DNA of 64,000 bases from Hyperoplus lanceolatus (Eukaryota > Chordata > Actinopteri > Uranoscopiformes > Ammodytidae): positions 2,003,501 through 2,067,500 of the forward strand of contig CM049417.1 in assembly GCA_026929865.2 (NCBI GenBank), given 5' to 3'. Shown in pieces: positions 28,782 through 41,200 of the stretch. The notes below the pieces were generated by a model. It did not search any database and had not been told where the DNA came from. It saw nothing but the letters and a program-made list of their open reading frames with translations. Numbering within the stretch: the first letter of the stretch is position 1; each line of letters opens with the position of its first letter. Made by a program: the position numbers and the translations under genes.

Positions 28782-31700
28782 ATGCTTCATGGGGCCGACC
28801 AACTGTCCCTTCAAATTCCCCTCAGTGTTTTGGTTTTCCATCTTCTCCTGACACACCCTTGTAGAGGTAAACCACATACTATAAATAATAATTTTGTAGT
28901 CCTGTTGCAGAAACCCTGTCTTCATAAATTATTGTTATTAAATATAAATATATTTTGGAGATAAAGCTGGTTGGATGCCTGCATGTGTTCATTAAATTAT
29001 CATTGCAATTAACAACTAACCTTTATCCCACTGATTGTAAAATTGTGACTGATACTAAATTTATAATTTACTGTTAAAAATAAGAACAAATATTCCTTTT
29101 TTATTTGATGGGTGCTTTATAGTGCAGGAATTAATTTAAAGATCTATGTCTTTCTAGGTCAGTCTCAGATGATTGGTCCAACTCGATCAATAGTAGCAAG
29201 AGTTGGCGATGACATCATTTTGCCATGCCACCTGACACCTGCATTAGATGTTACTACAGAGACATTGGAGTGGAAGAGATCTGACATAAGCCCAAGATTT
29301 GTCAATGTGCGCCGTTCTCGTCAGGACCTGGAAAATGTCAGAAATCCATCCTACAAAGGAAGAACTTCCCTGTTCAATGACCAACTTGAGCAAGGAAACA
29401 TTTCACTGAAACTCTCCAAAGTGGAACCCTCCGATCAGGGAACATATGAATGTGACATCCCACTACTCCATAAAAAATCTTCCGTTAAGCTTGTTGTTGG
29501 TAAGTAGTCACATACAGTATGTGGTCATAGCACACTGGTATAGACTCTGTATCCTATAAAGGATTTTGGTGGGAACAACTTACTTTGATGTCGGGAAAGG
29601 AAAGTCTACAATGGCGCCAGAACAGTGACATTAACTTTTGGCATGGAAACATCTATTTTTTGTCGTTAATCACTCCCTACTATTTAAGAAACTGAATAAT
29701 ACAAGATATTAGACATGACATTTATTTTATTGACAGTTGTATCATCATGCTAATGTGGATCTCATAAAAGTCTTCAATATTGACAAACAGTTTTTAAAGG
29801 TGATTTTAATTATTAGATTTGAATTCTGTTCTTTATTTTTTTTTTAGAATTTGGAGATTATTAATTAAAAAAAAAATTGTTCCACTGACACTGCTGTTTT
29901 TCAATTTTCCCTTTTGCTCAGCATCAGATACTATCCCCCTGCCTGTCATCAGTTTAGCAGGGACTGACAGAAACAGAGGAGGAGTGGTGTTGCAGTGTGA
30001 GTCTAGAGGCTGGTGTCCAAAGCCTGAGGTGCTTTGGCTGGACGGTGAGGGAAAGCTCCTCTCTGCTGGACCTCCAGAGACAGTCACAGGTCCTGATGAC
30101 CTCTATACTGTCAGCAGCACAGTGAAATTTTTTTTGAATCAATGAAATACATAAAGTGTGGACATGTATACTGTGTTTGTTCTTCAATACTTCAGATAAG
30201 AGCGTCATCCTGGATAGCCCTGCACTTCCTGTGATGGTGGGAGATAAAGTGACACTTTCCTGTTCCTACAAGGAAGAAGACCAAGATCAATCTACGTCAA
30301 ACTTCCCTGCTGCCTTCTACAAAGACAATGTGTTCATCGGTAATGAGCCGGCAGGAGAGATGATCCTCCCGGCAGTGTCCCGGTCTGACGAAGGCTTCTA
30401 CAAGTGTGAACACCGCCCCACGAAAGGACTGTCAGAGCAGAGTTGGCTGGCTGTGATAGGTGACACCATTTATACATTCCTTTTGGGAAATAAAATATAC
30501 AGAAAATACAATGAAATAGTTAACTAATGTTAAAATATGGTTTCAACAAGGTACATGGAGGGAGAAAGTCTATGTATGTTGTTGTTTGTTTGTGTTGCTA
30601 TATACAGACATTTGTAATTTGTAAAGAATGTGTTAAGACAAGACAGTTACAGTTACTCTCCTATAATGACTGTATGTCCTCTTGTTGCATCTTTTCATTT
30701 GGCACCGACTAATGAAAAATGTTCTTAAACTTCTGTTGATGATGATTGAATCTGTAATTGTTTTCTTCACAGATAAACCTCAAGGTGAAGTCCCCACCAC
30801 CACCACCTTTCCTCCCTCTCCTCATCCTCTTATTCCTCTGCCCAAACTGGTGTGCTCTGCCCTGCTGTTCATCCTCTACACTGGAATACTCATTCTGTGT
30901 ATTTGCATCTACCGACGCTGGGCTCGAGGTATGAACTCCTCTGAAAATCCTAAGGGTAAAAGTTTTAACTTAAAGATATCAACATGTTGCCAGTTGATTT
31001 CTTCAATTGATACCATTCATATTTGTATTAAAATGAGTTTTAGACATGTTTAAATAAATGTGAAAATCTGGCTATCTATTTAAAAACCAAAGAAATCGAT
31101 GTTGGATATATATATAGTTAAAATCTTTATTTCATTTTTACAACATATGAGTGTCCAAAGTTCTTACAGACAAGATTTTGGATACAGCCTTATTTTTCCT
31201 TTTTATACTTTAAAAATACTATATTCTTATGCATTTTCCGCATGTTTGTAAGAAGAAAATGTCTCATAAATCAGACAATCATCAACATATGAAGACATCC
31301 TACTGTAATAACCTTCACAATAGTGCAGGTACAAGTGATGGACAATAAAAAGTGAACAAGCTCCAGATAGCGGTAAAATCATAGTCCAAATAGCCACCTC
31401 CCCCACTGGCCGCAGGCTGTGGTTTAAACCCAGTGACGTCAGCAGCAACAATGGTAGAACACAGGAAGTCAAAGAAGACACTGCTTCATATTTAAAACTG
31501 AGGTTAAAATTCAGGTTAATTTTTCTGTCCACAATGGAATTTTTTATTCTGCTTCACCGCAATCAACAACATAGGCAATAAAAACAGAACTACACCTGCC
31601 ATATTGTCTGTTAATGAGTAAATATTTTATAGAAAACCTAGCTTGTACTAACAGTGAATGCCAGGGACTCTGCAGGTGAAAATGAGCCTGCATGGCTAAA

Positions 31701-32324
31701 TCTGGGACATTTACATGTTGAACTCTGGTGCTCATGTTTATCAATGTGCGCGGTTCCTTCTAAATAAAGAAATCTAAAACATTAATAACTTAATCCATCG
31801 AACAACGGAGCCTGTACTTATTCTTTTTTATTTTTAGTTCATGCCTGCAGTTAAGTTGTCTATGGTTTGCCAATAATATTAATCACTGTTTTAACAACTC
31901 TAGAAGGTTGCCTTTTAATTCTGACTTTAAGGTCTCTGAACTGAGCAGCTGAGTAAAAATAAGTTGCTTTTTACTTGGTTAAATTGATTCCACTTAAAAG
32001 GTGCTACGAGGAATTTTTAAATATTTCTGAAACAGTCAATTTTTTCCTCTGATGATCATAAATTACATCAAACGAGTCCATCATTACAAAGAATGCTATT
32101 TTTATATAGTTTTTCTGAATGCCTTTGTAATTGGTATACTCTCACCCAGGAACAACAGCTGGCGTAGTAAAACACTACTGCTTTTGTCCAAATAAAAGGG
32201 GGCGATAGAATTAACACAAACTGAAAGTTCCTCAGAGCACTGTAAGACTTTCTCTCCTGTGTTTTGTCCTGCAGCTCGAGCCGATGCTAAGCAGAGAGCG
32301 TCTGATCATCTTGAACTCCAATGA
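28782..32324 (+). CDS. Hybrid receptor: butyrophilin-like IgV joined to Fc-receptor-like Ig, membrane and tail exons
   Basis: Exons with matching phase-1 junctions: 28782-28866 leader ([20 protein letters not shown]), 29158-29499 butyrophilin-type IgV ([15 protein letters not shown]), 30196-30459 Fc-receptor-like D2 (LSCSY, GFYKCEH), 30773-30928 stalk and membrane segment ([20 protein letters not shown]), 32275-32324 tail and stop ([16 protein letters not shown]). The sum is 897 nt, 298 residues. The butyrophilin IgC exon between them (29922 to about 30125) lost its 3' half and donor where the duplicated FCRL-A segment joins, so it must be skipped for this product; skipping keeps the frame. 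The IgV is close to that of BTNL-A. The tail has no tyrosine motif. If the IgC exon is instead read through, the protein stops shortly after the junction without a membrane anchor and would be secreted. Whether either form is made is unknown. Confidence 0.55.
29922..30125 (+). pseudogene. Truncated butyrophilin IgC exon at a duplication breakpoint
   Basis: The acceptor (TTTTGCTCAG) and first part of the IgC domain are intact ([20 protein letters not shown]) and match BTNL-A 18309 onward. The match stops after GTCAGCAGCACAGTGA, where sequence from the FCRL-A D1-D2 intron begins (from about 30133). The second domain cysteine and the donor are gone. The framework WYPKPE is WCPKPE here. Read-through meets TGA within ten codons. 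Confidence 0.8.
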
Positions 32325-33535
32325 AGAAGAAAAAATACATCTTGTGACATTGCCATCGGAGTGTGTGTATGAATGGGTGAATGTGGTAAGATATGTAGAG
32401 CGCTTTGGGGCTGAGAAAATCGGAAAACCATTTACCATTGCCGATATAACCGTGAAAAAGGCAATAGTCCTGTGCCTGTATTTATCCTACATACTGTATA
32501 TTATATACTTTAAATGTTGTATTTTTTTCATTTTTCATTCTAGCTGCTTTAACATGGTTCATTTAATAATACTTTGGACTGAACCACGTTGTGCTGGTTA
32601 ACCTGGTAATAAGCTTTACGCTATAAACATTATATTATTCATATTTCTTATTCCTATGTAGCAGTGTGTATCCAAACTGTTTTTCCTCAATTATAAAACT
32701 AGTAAAAAAGATTATTATTTTGGAGCTGAATTTTCATTTATGTATTATATATTTCAGAGACTTCTTTAACCATGTATGTGAACCTCTGCAGCTTGGACCA
32801 ATGTGGATGCATTTATTTTTATGACTTCACACTGATAACTAGTTTATAACCAGACCAGTCATAAACCAAAGTATTATATGAGAAGTATGTGGTTCACAAT
32901 TGTATTTACAATAGACAGTGAAGTGGGAATAATGTGTATGCGATCTGTTTTAAACACTGCAATCCATTCAATATCTGTTGAGACGTTTAAGCCAAAACCA
33001 AAGTGACTGAGAGAAACTTCATGACAAATGATCTTAGTTATGACAAGACAAATGAATTAATAATATGAACTGGTCTTTGCATCAAAACCTGTTGTGTCTG
33101 GATGTGATAACAGAGAAGTTATAAATGTTCTACCTGGGACAATTAACCAAGGACTACTGTCTGGTTAGGACCCAAATATACTGTCCCACTGCTAACATGC
33201 ATACAGTAAGTTTCTGATCAGCTGTCACTCACAGCTACATGTGTCTTTACCAACAGCAGGGGGCGCCATTGAGTAGTTTATTATAAGAAGGATAAACTCC
33301 TTGAGATGAATCATCAGACCGCCATTCCAAAGCCCCGGTCTGGTCCGATGACCCATTTGTACCGGGCCTTTAAATTAAATTAAATTAGATTACATTTGTA
33401 TTTGTTTTCTTTTTTCTCTTAGATTCTAAGGGTCCTCACACACATATTCAGAAAGTAAAGAACACAAAATACACACAAACAAAGATCAAGCCTAACCACT
33501 CAGACACCCACCTTCTAAATATAATAAGTAATACT
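30127..33535 (+). repeat. Segmental duplication, copy 2
   Basis: Same-orientation copy of 4318-7720, joined to a butyrophilin-like gene at about 30126-30133. Introns and about 1.2 kb of 3' flank are included. Small differences include one extra codon in D2, two extra codons in the stalk, and loss of the SINE head. Confidence 0.85.
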
Positions 33536-35829
33536 ATAAAAAGTTTACCTACATCCCTGTTAAACCAGCTATTAACAGTATAAACATGAACATGCATCAA
33601 CACATTAAAAAGGAAAACAATTGTCACTAACCCATCATTGTTTAAGCAGGGATCAATTGTCTTTTTTGCCTCAACTAATTGCAATACCAATACTTGCCTT
33701 CAGATGTCACCATTGGGACTGCTTTGAACATTCATTTTAGTGAAACTAGATGCAATAAAATGTGTTATTTACTTGGCTCCAGTGGCGTCACTAGGCTGTT
33801 TTATTCGCCCCGAATCTATTTTGTAAAAAAAAAAAAAAAAAATGTTTTCAATATTTTGAAAATGGATATGACACAGAGCCTGTGTCATATCCACACGTCG
33901 CACATGCTCCCATTGGTTAGGAGTCTTGCCTAGCTTACTGTTAGGAATATCTCTTCGACTGCTCAAGATTTTAAGCCATGAATTGATTAACTTGCATTGA
34001 AGAAAATATGTCAGTTTTCTGTGGGCTGTAAATAGGACAATCTATGAGGCTAAATAGTGTGCTAATATTGATGATTGATTGTGTCAAGTGTCCATGGATG
34101 AACGCTAACATGATTTGTTTCCAACTTTTGCCTTAAGTTACAATTTAGCTAACTAGCTAGCTGCCCAGTGCCCACCCTTTTCATTTCCAATGGTGGCTGT
34201 CATTTCATTATCAATGTTAAGTGGCATAAATAGTTAACACTGGTGCTGAGTCATGAATCCTAAAAAAGAAATACCCTAAACATGTGATATGTTTTGAATT
34301 TGCAGAAAGTTTTGAAAAATCCTGGGTGCCTGAGAGCCTTTCTGCATTATTCTATTATAGTTGATTCTTTAGTAACCTGAATGTTGTCTTTTCCTTCACA
34401 GAAAAAAAAAAATTTCCACTATAAAATGATGCAGAAAAGGCACAGATAGATGAATAAAAATCCACCAGAATGCAGGAAATTAAGTGTTTGACGCTCAAAA
34501 ATTTCTGGTGGAGGACCACCATATGTTTCAGAAACCTAGAAATGCCCCTGCAGTTGGCTCTCAACAAATGTTCTTCTATAATTGTATCACTTTCTACCTC
34601 TCAAATAGACAAAATAAATATGTATTCATAAAAGTTTAAAATCACATTTAATTAAACTGGACCTTGCAGAGAAAGAGAGAGATGTGCTATGGATGATGGT
34701 ACCAAATGTTATGGCAGTCCCTACAATATTTAATGAGATATTCCAGTCTGGACCAACAAACAAACCGATCGGCAAAACAAATAAGATGTTGACCCATTTG
34801 CAGCAATCCCCGAAAAATATCTGTCTGCTCTTCCTTGTGTAAAGTTCCTACAAAAAACTCACTACAAGGAAGGACATGAATGGGAATATGTTCTTTCCAT
34901 GACAAACAAGGAAATAGAAACTGCACTTTAAAAATCAATGTTGTTTTACAGTACCATACAAAGACAACAGTACTTTCCTTGGCGATGATCACATGAAACT
35001 CGAAAGGGGAATTTAATTAATTATTTACTGATACTACTTTTCCAAGTGTGTTCAAAACAACAGAGACTGACTGACAGGTGAGTCACACTTTCTAATAAAC
35101 AACTATTAGGGAATTTCTCTTGATGTGTTTACAGAAGGCCTTGTGATAGTCAGTGATCTAATATTTATTTAATTCAGGGGGATTTATTCTGTTGATTTTG
35201 GTCACAGGTTGTTTTCACATGCAGGCTAAAAACAGACTGAACCTGGTTGAAAAGTGAAAGTTGTTTAGATGCCTACAGGTAATTTAACCCTGTGAAGTCC
35301 TTGAGGTGTTTTCATTATGTTTGGGTTATTATTATCCCCAAAAATACGGCATCTAAATGTGGTTTAAATATAAGGTTAGAAGGTGACGTTGCAACAGTTT
35401 TTCTGACTGCATCAAATCAAATTGTATACCCCCGTTATATCATTATTTTCACCCTAATGAATACCAAAACATGGTTTTCTTCTATAAACTTTTCCTGCTC
35501 AATGTACAAAATGTAATATTGATATTTGTAATTCTCCGCTCAGGAGGATAATTCAGATTATTGGCAGAGGTGATTTTACACCAAAGTAGGACATAGATTA
35601 AGAGTGAGAGGATATTGATTCCCTTAAAATTAAAAGTTACACAGCTTACGCCCCTTTAGAGGTATCTTATTTAGTCGTTGAACTGTGATTAGTTAGGGTA
35701 CAACCCTCTGTTAAGCAACAATTATCAGACTATATTTCATAATAAAGCAGATACAGCAAAATCACACAAGTTTGATTTCAGAAATCACAGTTGTTCAACA
35801 GGTCTTAACCAAAATACAGATACATTTGC
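33536..35829. other. Spacer; no gene seen, one perfect hairpin
   Basis: AT-rich sequence. At 33863-33893 a 14-bp stem (TGGATATGACACAG) closes over a 3-nt loop. The part around 34868-34980 resembles 10370-10480, and 35498-35580 recurs at 39440-39520, so the region is partly built from local duplicates. No coding exon was recognised. Confidence 0.45.
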
Positions 35830-38290
35830 TACTTTAAGTAGATATCTATAAATAACATAAAGATAATCATATAATTATAGCTTACTAGGTATGTGGCATT
35901 AGGTGTGTAATGATAGCAGAGTCACTTTGAAACCAATCACGTGGTGAAGTGAGAAGAATGAGGAAATACCTGTTGAGCTATCAATAGTTCCCATGACATC
36001 ACAATAGTGGCTAAAAATAGGAAGTAATGTGTTTCTTTTATCAAGCCGCCAATGACTTCCATTCACAAAAAGCAGTCAAACACATGCCATATGAATGAAA
36101 GCTTCACCCTCAAAGGATTGTTGTATAAACAATGTATTAAATGATGTCATGTTGTCTGCAAAATGCGTCTCACTCATAGTGACGATCCCACAGAGAACTT
36201 GAACCTGCAGTAACCTTCAGATGTGTGGACAGTTCAGTTTATTCAAGATCATCTTTTGGTTTTGTAGTTGTTCAAAATACTAACAAGTCCTGATGTTGAT
36301 TCACTCTATGGGTCGAAAGATACCCAGCTGAGTTTCTATTTTTTATATCTTTGCGATACACATTTGAAATCATTCAGCAGGTATTCCTCATTTAACTTGT
36401 ACCTGATAATCACAGATCCCTACTTTGTCAGTTTTTTAAACAGAAATCACTTTTTTGTATCAGGGCTGAATGTATAAAAAAAAACAGTAATTATTCCCGA
36501 TATTATTTCATACATGAATACTGTAACATACTTGCTTCAACCGTGACTGAAAAGATATTTACTTTAAAGATATTTTAAACCAAACACTTCTAAATGCCTG
36601 CAACAATAAAGGACTTACTGTACATTAATCCAGTCCACACAATACAATGTCGTGATTTAAGAAGGTTCAGGAGACATACAGTATATGTCACAGGAGCATT
36701 TAGTGAAGCTCAAAATAAGTAAACACTTTATGGCAACCCAGACATACCAGATTCAGAACATGTCTAGATGAGGTTAATTGTCACACAGCTTTTACATAAG
36801 TGAATATTGTATCGGGTATTGCACAAGAAACTATGCTCAGCTGAGTGGGTGGGGTATCAGATCATGATTCAGTGAATTCTTTAGATGAGATCATCAAAGT
36901 GAAGCCTTATCATCTTCGACCTATACAACTCTACGATATACTATCACGACAACCGCCCAGATTTGGCTACTGTTCTGACGAGATATAAGTGTGTCTTATG
37001 ACCTTTACGCCTCCTTTACCTCGCCCTACCCATTCAGCAGTAAACACTGTTGCTTAGGATTCCCTATTCTCTACAATACAAATACACCAAGACAATAAAT
37101 AAAATATTTGAACTTCTGATAACATCTAAAGCAAGCTTTTAGCAATTTTTTTTTTTAGAAAACCCTTCACAAATAAAAACTACCGGAACTTTTTGGAGCA
37201 TATGGACATGATAACGCTGATTTTGACATTATGAGAACTTCAACTAATAAGCCAAGTGAGTAGAAAAGCTTGAGATTGGATAGGGGGGTGCTGGAAAACC
37301 TAATCTTGCTTTAGGGGTCACAAAACAAAACGTGATGTCAGTTTCACCAGAGTCCATAAGCCAGTGAGAGTTTGGTGTGTCAGACCGAGTCCCCTTGTTG
37401 ATAAAGTGGTTCAGGTTTAGACTATTCCCAGCAAAATACACAAGTGCTTTACATTTCTTCTGTTTAATCCACATGTACAGTAGATGATGTATACATCAGT
37501 TATCAGTGCTGGTGCTGCTTTTTCCTGTCAGGCGGTTCCTTTTTTTTTTTTGTATAATTAATTTTATATAAATGTTTTAACAACAAGCAAACAGACAAAA
37601 CAACAACAGATAAGGGGAAAAAAGGATGAGTGTATCTGTCAGGCATTTCCTGGTTTGACTTTTGTGTAGAAGGTCGATCTAGTGGCAATATCTGTGGACG
37701 AAGGATAAACACTTTTAACATGTGCAAAGTGCTACACACTAGACACAATCAGATATATTTACACGGTCCAATCAAGACCTTTTTGCACAGTTCCACAGCT
37801 GCAGTGGATATTAAATTAGTATCATATTCTTATTATCATATTATTTGTATGTGGTATTTTATAACTCATGCTCTCGTCTCAACAGGAAAACTGAAATAAC
37901 TTGTATTTTTAAAATAAGTCAATTCTAACTGTTCTCATCCTGACATTATTCAAGAAAGATTTGAATTTACTTTAAAAGCCTAAAGGCACTGGACATTGGA
38001 CAACCATAGCAATGCATAAATGACATCTGATTATGTGTTTTTAGATAGGCTACGTTGTCAACCTAGAAACTAATCTCAGTAGAAACTTGGTGACGCTGGG
38101 AGTAGTAGAGTTTTGTTATGGCTTATCTCCAGGGGCGGAGCTTTGACCTCGTGGCAGCTGTTTTTGTTTTACTGTAACCATGGTGATGATGTCTGTTCCA
38201 CCAATAAGAGTTTAGTAAAGGGGCTGATCATCTGTATCTAGGCAGAAAACCCAGAGAACACGCATGGCCTTGTGGGTGTAACCTAACAGC
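35830..38290 (-). repeat. Mosaic block A3, inverted relative to A1 and A2
   Basis: The complement of this region matches 9740-10160 and 11620-13260 (marker complement of GGTAACTTTCGACCCATAGA near 36310). It holds two receptor-tail exons on the minus strand, 38212-38237 and 37639-37691, which lie downstream of FCRL-C and in its orientation. This is probably the ancestral location of the block, with A1 and A2 derived from it. Confidence 0.6.
37639..37691 (-). CDS. Possible alternative last exon of FCRL-C with an ITSM-type motif
   Basis: The acceptor CGTCCACAG is followed by a phase-1 reading DIATRSTFYTKVKPGNA and stop. TFYTKV fits the ITSM consensus TxYxx(V/I), which binds SH2 adaptors of the SAP type or SHP phosphatases in known receptors. 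The exon lies 0.5 kb beyond the first possible last exon (38212-38237). It would be used only if that exon is skipped; both accept the same phase from 38442-38513. About 130 bp with an A-rich end is inserted just downstream, flanked by a CCTGACAG duplication, so the transcript end may have changed. Confidence 0.4.
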
Positions 38291-41200
38291 TTCATTAGAT
38301 AGTGCAGCAAATGATTACACACAGCAACAGTAACCAACTGATACAATAATCTCATAATAATATTGTCTTTATTGACTTTAATCTTCGGTTGGTAACTATT
38401 TTGGAAAGTAGGTCCAAAACAAGTTTTATGTTTTTGTTCACCTCTGAATCGGTTGGGCTTCCCCTCCTGTGTGATGATTACATCAGTGTAGAAGACATCA
38501 GGGTCCTCCTTTCCTGCAACAACAACACACTGTCTGGATTTCAATAGATACAGGTAAGTGGGTTCTACTAACACTGAAAACCCCAGAAAAGAAACAGAAA
38601 CTGTACAACTAAAATCACTGCTATAGACGTGTGTTTGTTTCACTTGGAGAAAATAAACCAAAGATTCCAACATGGAAAATTGGGGAAATATGGTTCAGAT
38701 GTCAAATCTATCCATGGAAACGCATGATGTTTGTTAATGTTCCTAAAACATTGCCAAATAACTTACATTTCTTAAAGCTGCAGTGTGTAGAATTGTGGGT
38801 TTTTATTTCCTAGCAGATTTTGTAGACAGTAATTATAATATCCATAAGTACATTTAATTTAGTGCATAATAGCTGATTTTTTTTTTATTATTATTATTTT
38901 TTCTCTTAGAAAGGGTCTCATATATGTCCATATTTCTGCATATTTTGGACCAAGGCCTAGTGTCGCCATCTTGAAAGTGTCATAGTTGGAATGTCATCAG
39001 GTGCATTGTTTGAAATTTAGAATTGTTCTTGTCCTTGAAAGCCACTGTAGCTTCTGTTATTATTCTAAATGGGTGGGGTTACCCAGGGAGCGTTGCATTC
39101 TAGAACTTTGTAGAACTTTCTTGATGATGTCATATTACACACTGCACCTTTAAGGAATTTCTTAAGCTGCTGAACAAAAACAATGCACTTCAGAATGTTG
39201 TTTGTTACACCATGTGTCGAAAGGCAGAAGAAAACATTTATTTAAAGGTGCAGTGTGTAATATGACATCATCAAGAAAGTTCTAGAAAGTTCTAGAATGC
39301 AACGCTCCCTGGGTAACCCCAACCCTTTGGAATAATAACAGAAGCTACAGTGGCCTTCAAGGACAAGAACAAGTCTAAATTTTAAACAATGCACCTGATG
39401 ACATTCCAAAAACATGGATTCCTCCATAAGACTTGCCTGCTCAATGTACAAAATGTAATATTAATATTTGTAATTCTCCGCTCAGGAGGATAATTCAGAT
39501 TATTGGCAGAGGTGATTTTACACCAATGAGGACATATTTATGAATGAGGATATTGATTATAGCTAATAAATTACTTAAAATGTTACACAGTGTCCCTTTA
39601 AGTACAAATATGTTGCAGCAGACAGATTTTGCCCTCCTTGTCGCAAACATCTTCGGAGTTTGAGGTCATACAATGATGCAAGTACAGAAATGTATAAATC
39701 TATTCACACAAATTTCCTCATCAATGTTTTTGTTCTACGTAGTGAACCTTGGAGTGCTCCTCACTGCAGCCGATGACATACAATCATCAGAAAAAATTAA
39801 GACTTTTTTTCATGTTGAATTGTCCGGACGTATCATGTAAGCCTGACGAACATTACTCCACCCACTATTGTCAAACTGTGGCTCGCTCTATTTAGGATGA
39901 ATAGAAGGACTTCATGTTAGTATGTGTGATGTAGTTTCAGCATTGTAGTCATAGTTGCGTAGGTGGAGACAATCGCAGTTCTCACGTTATTTTAGAATGC
40001 TATTTTTAAACATAACAGACATTCTATAATTCGCTTGTTTTGTTGCCTTAAGCCTAGATCAGACTACAAGTTAGTTCCAATTGCCGAAAGTTTCGGATGC
40101 TATGTGTGAACTGTTCAAAGACAAAATCTGACCAAAAAGAGGGGGAGAGAAAGATAAAATGAAGAAAAAATAATGGGGTTTTTTTTGTAAAAAAAATCAT
40201 CTTATAAAAAAGGGGGTTTTTTGAAAAGAAAGGGAAGAAAAAAAAAAAGAGGAAGGAAGGGGGAGGAACCCACCCTCTTTTCAAAAAAAAAACATTTCAA
40301 AAAAAACAACCTTCCCCCTATTTAAAAAAAAAAAAAAAAAAATTATTAACATCCAACTCACTCTGCGGAAAGAGACGATCCATTGATTCTTCAAATCATT
40401 TATTTTTCCTATATTTTCTTTTTACTTGCACAAACTATTTGCACTTTAAGTTTCTTGCGTACATCCATGTTTAGTAGAAACAAACATAAGCATTCATATC
40501 CGGTGCATGGTCTGGTGTGACGTCACGTGTCGCTTGTCACTTGTGTTTTGGCGACTAAACATAGTTTGGAGAGCAAACAAACCTGGTCAAAGATCTTGTC
40601 ATGTGTGACCGCCTGTCGCCTATTCATGTACTGTTCAAACCACAGTGACGTAAGATGTTTGATTACAAGGCAGAAAGTTGGCAGGGTTAACTGCACAGCG
40701 ATCCGACGCTGCTGCAAGTCCTGTAGTGTGTGCTTGGCCTTAAAATGAAAAATGTGCCACCAACCCCTGATCGCATTTTCTGTCACTCCTGAATGCATCC
40801 TGTGGCCTTAATCACAAACAACAAATGCAATCAATGTATAACTTTGAGAGACGTAACGCTGAGGCAACAGGTTGCAAAATGTCAGCGATAGATGTGACAC
40901 ACATACTGACCTTTACAGCTCTTCCAGAGGCAGAGCAGCGTCGCACAGATCAGTAAGATGCACACGACCACCACAGGAAGTAGAATGTATATGAGGGGAG
41001 AGTGAAGCGGCTCGGGGCGACCTGCTTCAAAACAGAAATACCACACAATGACCTCAATGCAATAAACAAAAAAGCAAATCCGTCAACATGGGTGGCGAGT
41101 GGCAGGTTTTATGCCGTGTGGGCTGGCTTTCACCAGGGGTGGGAATGTACCTTTGAAAGTAGAACATGTTCCAAATTTAGGAATTGAACCGCGTTAATCT

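Noticed and set aside
38212-38673. Continuous 153-residue minus-strand open frame as one exon
   Set aside because: Internal acceptor and donor sites and the copies elsewhere show it is two small exons joined by an open intron.
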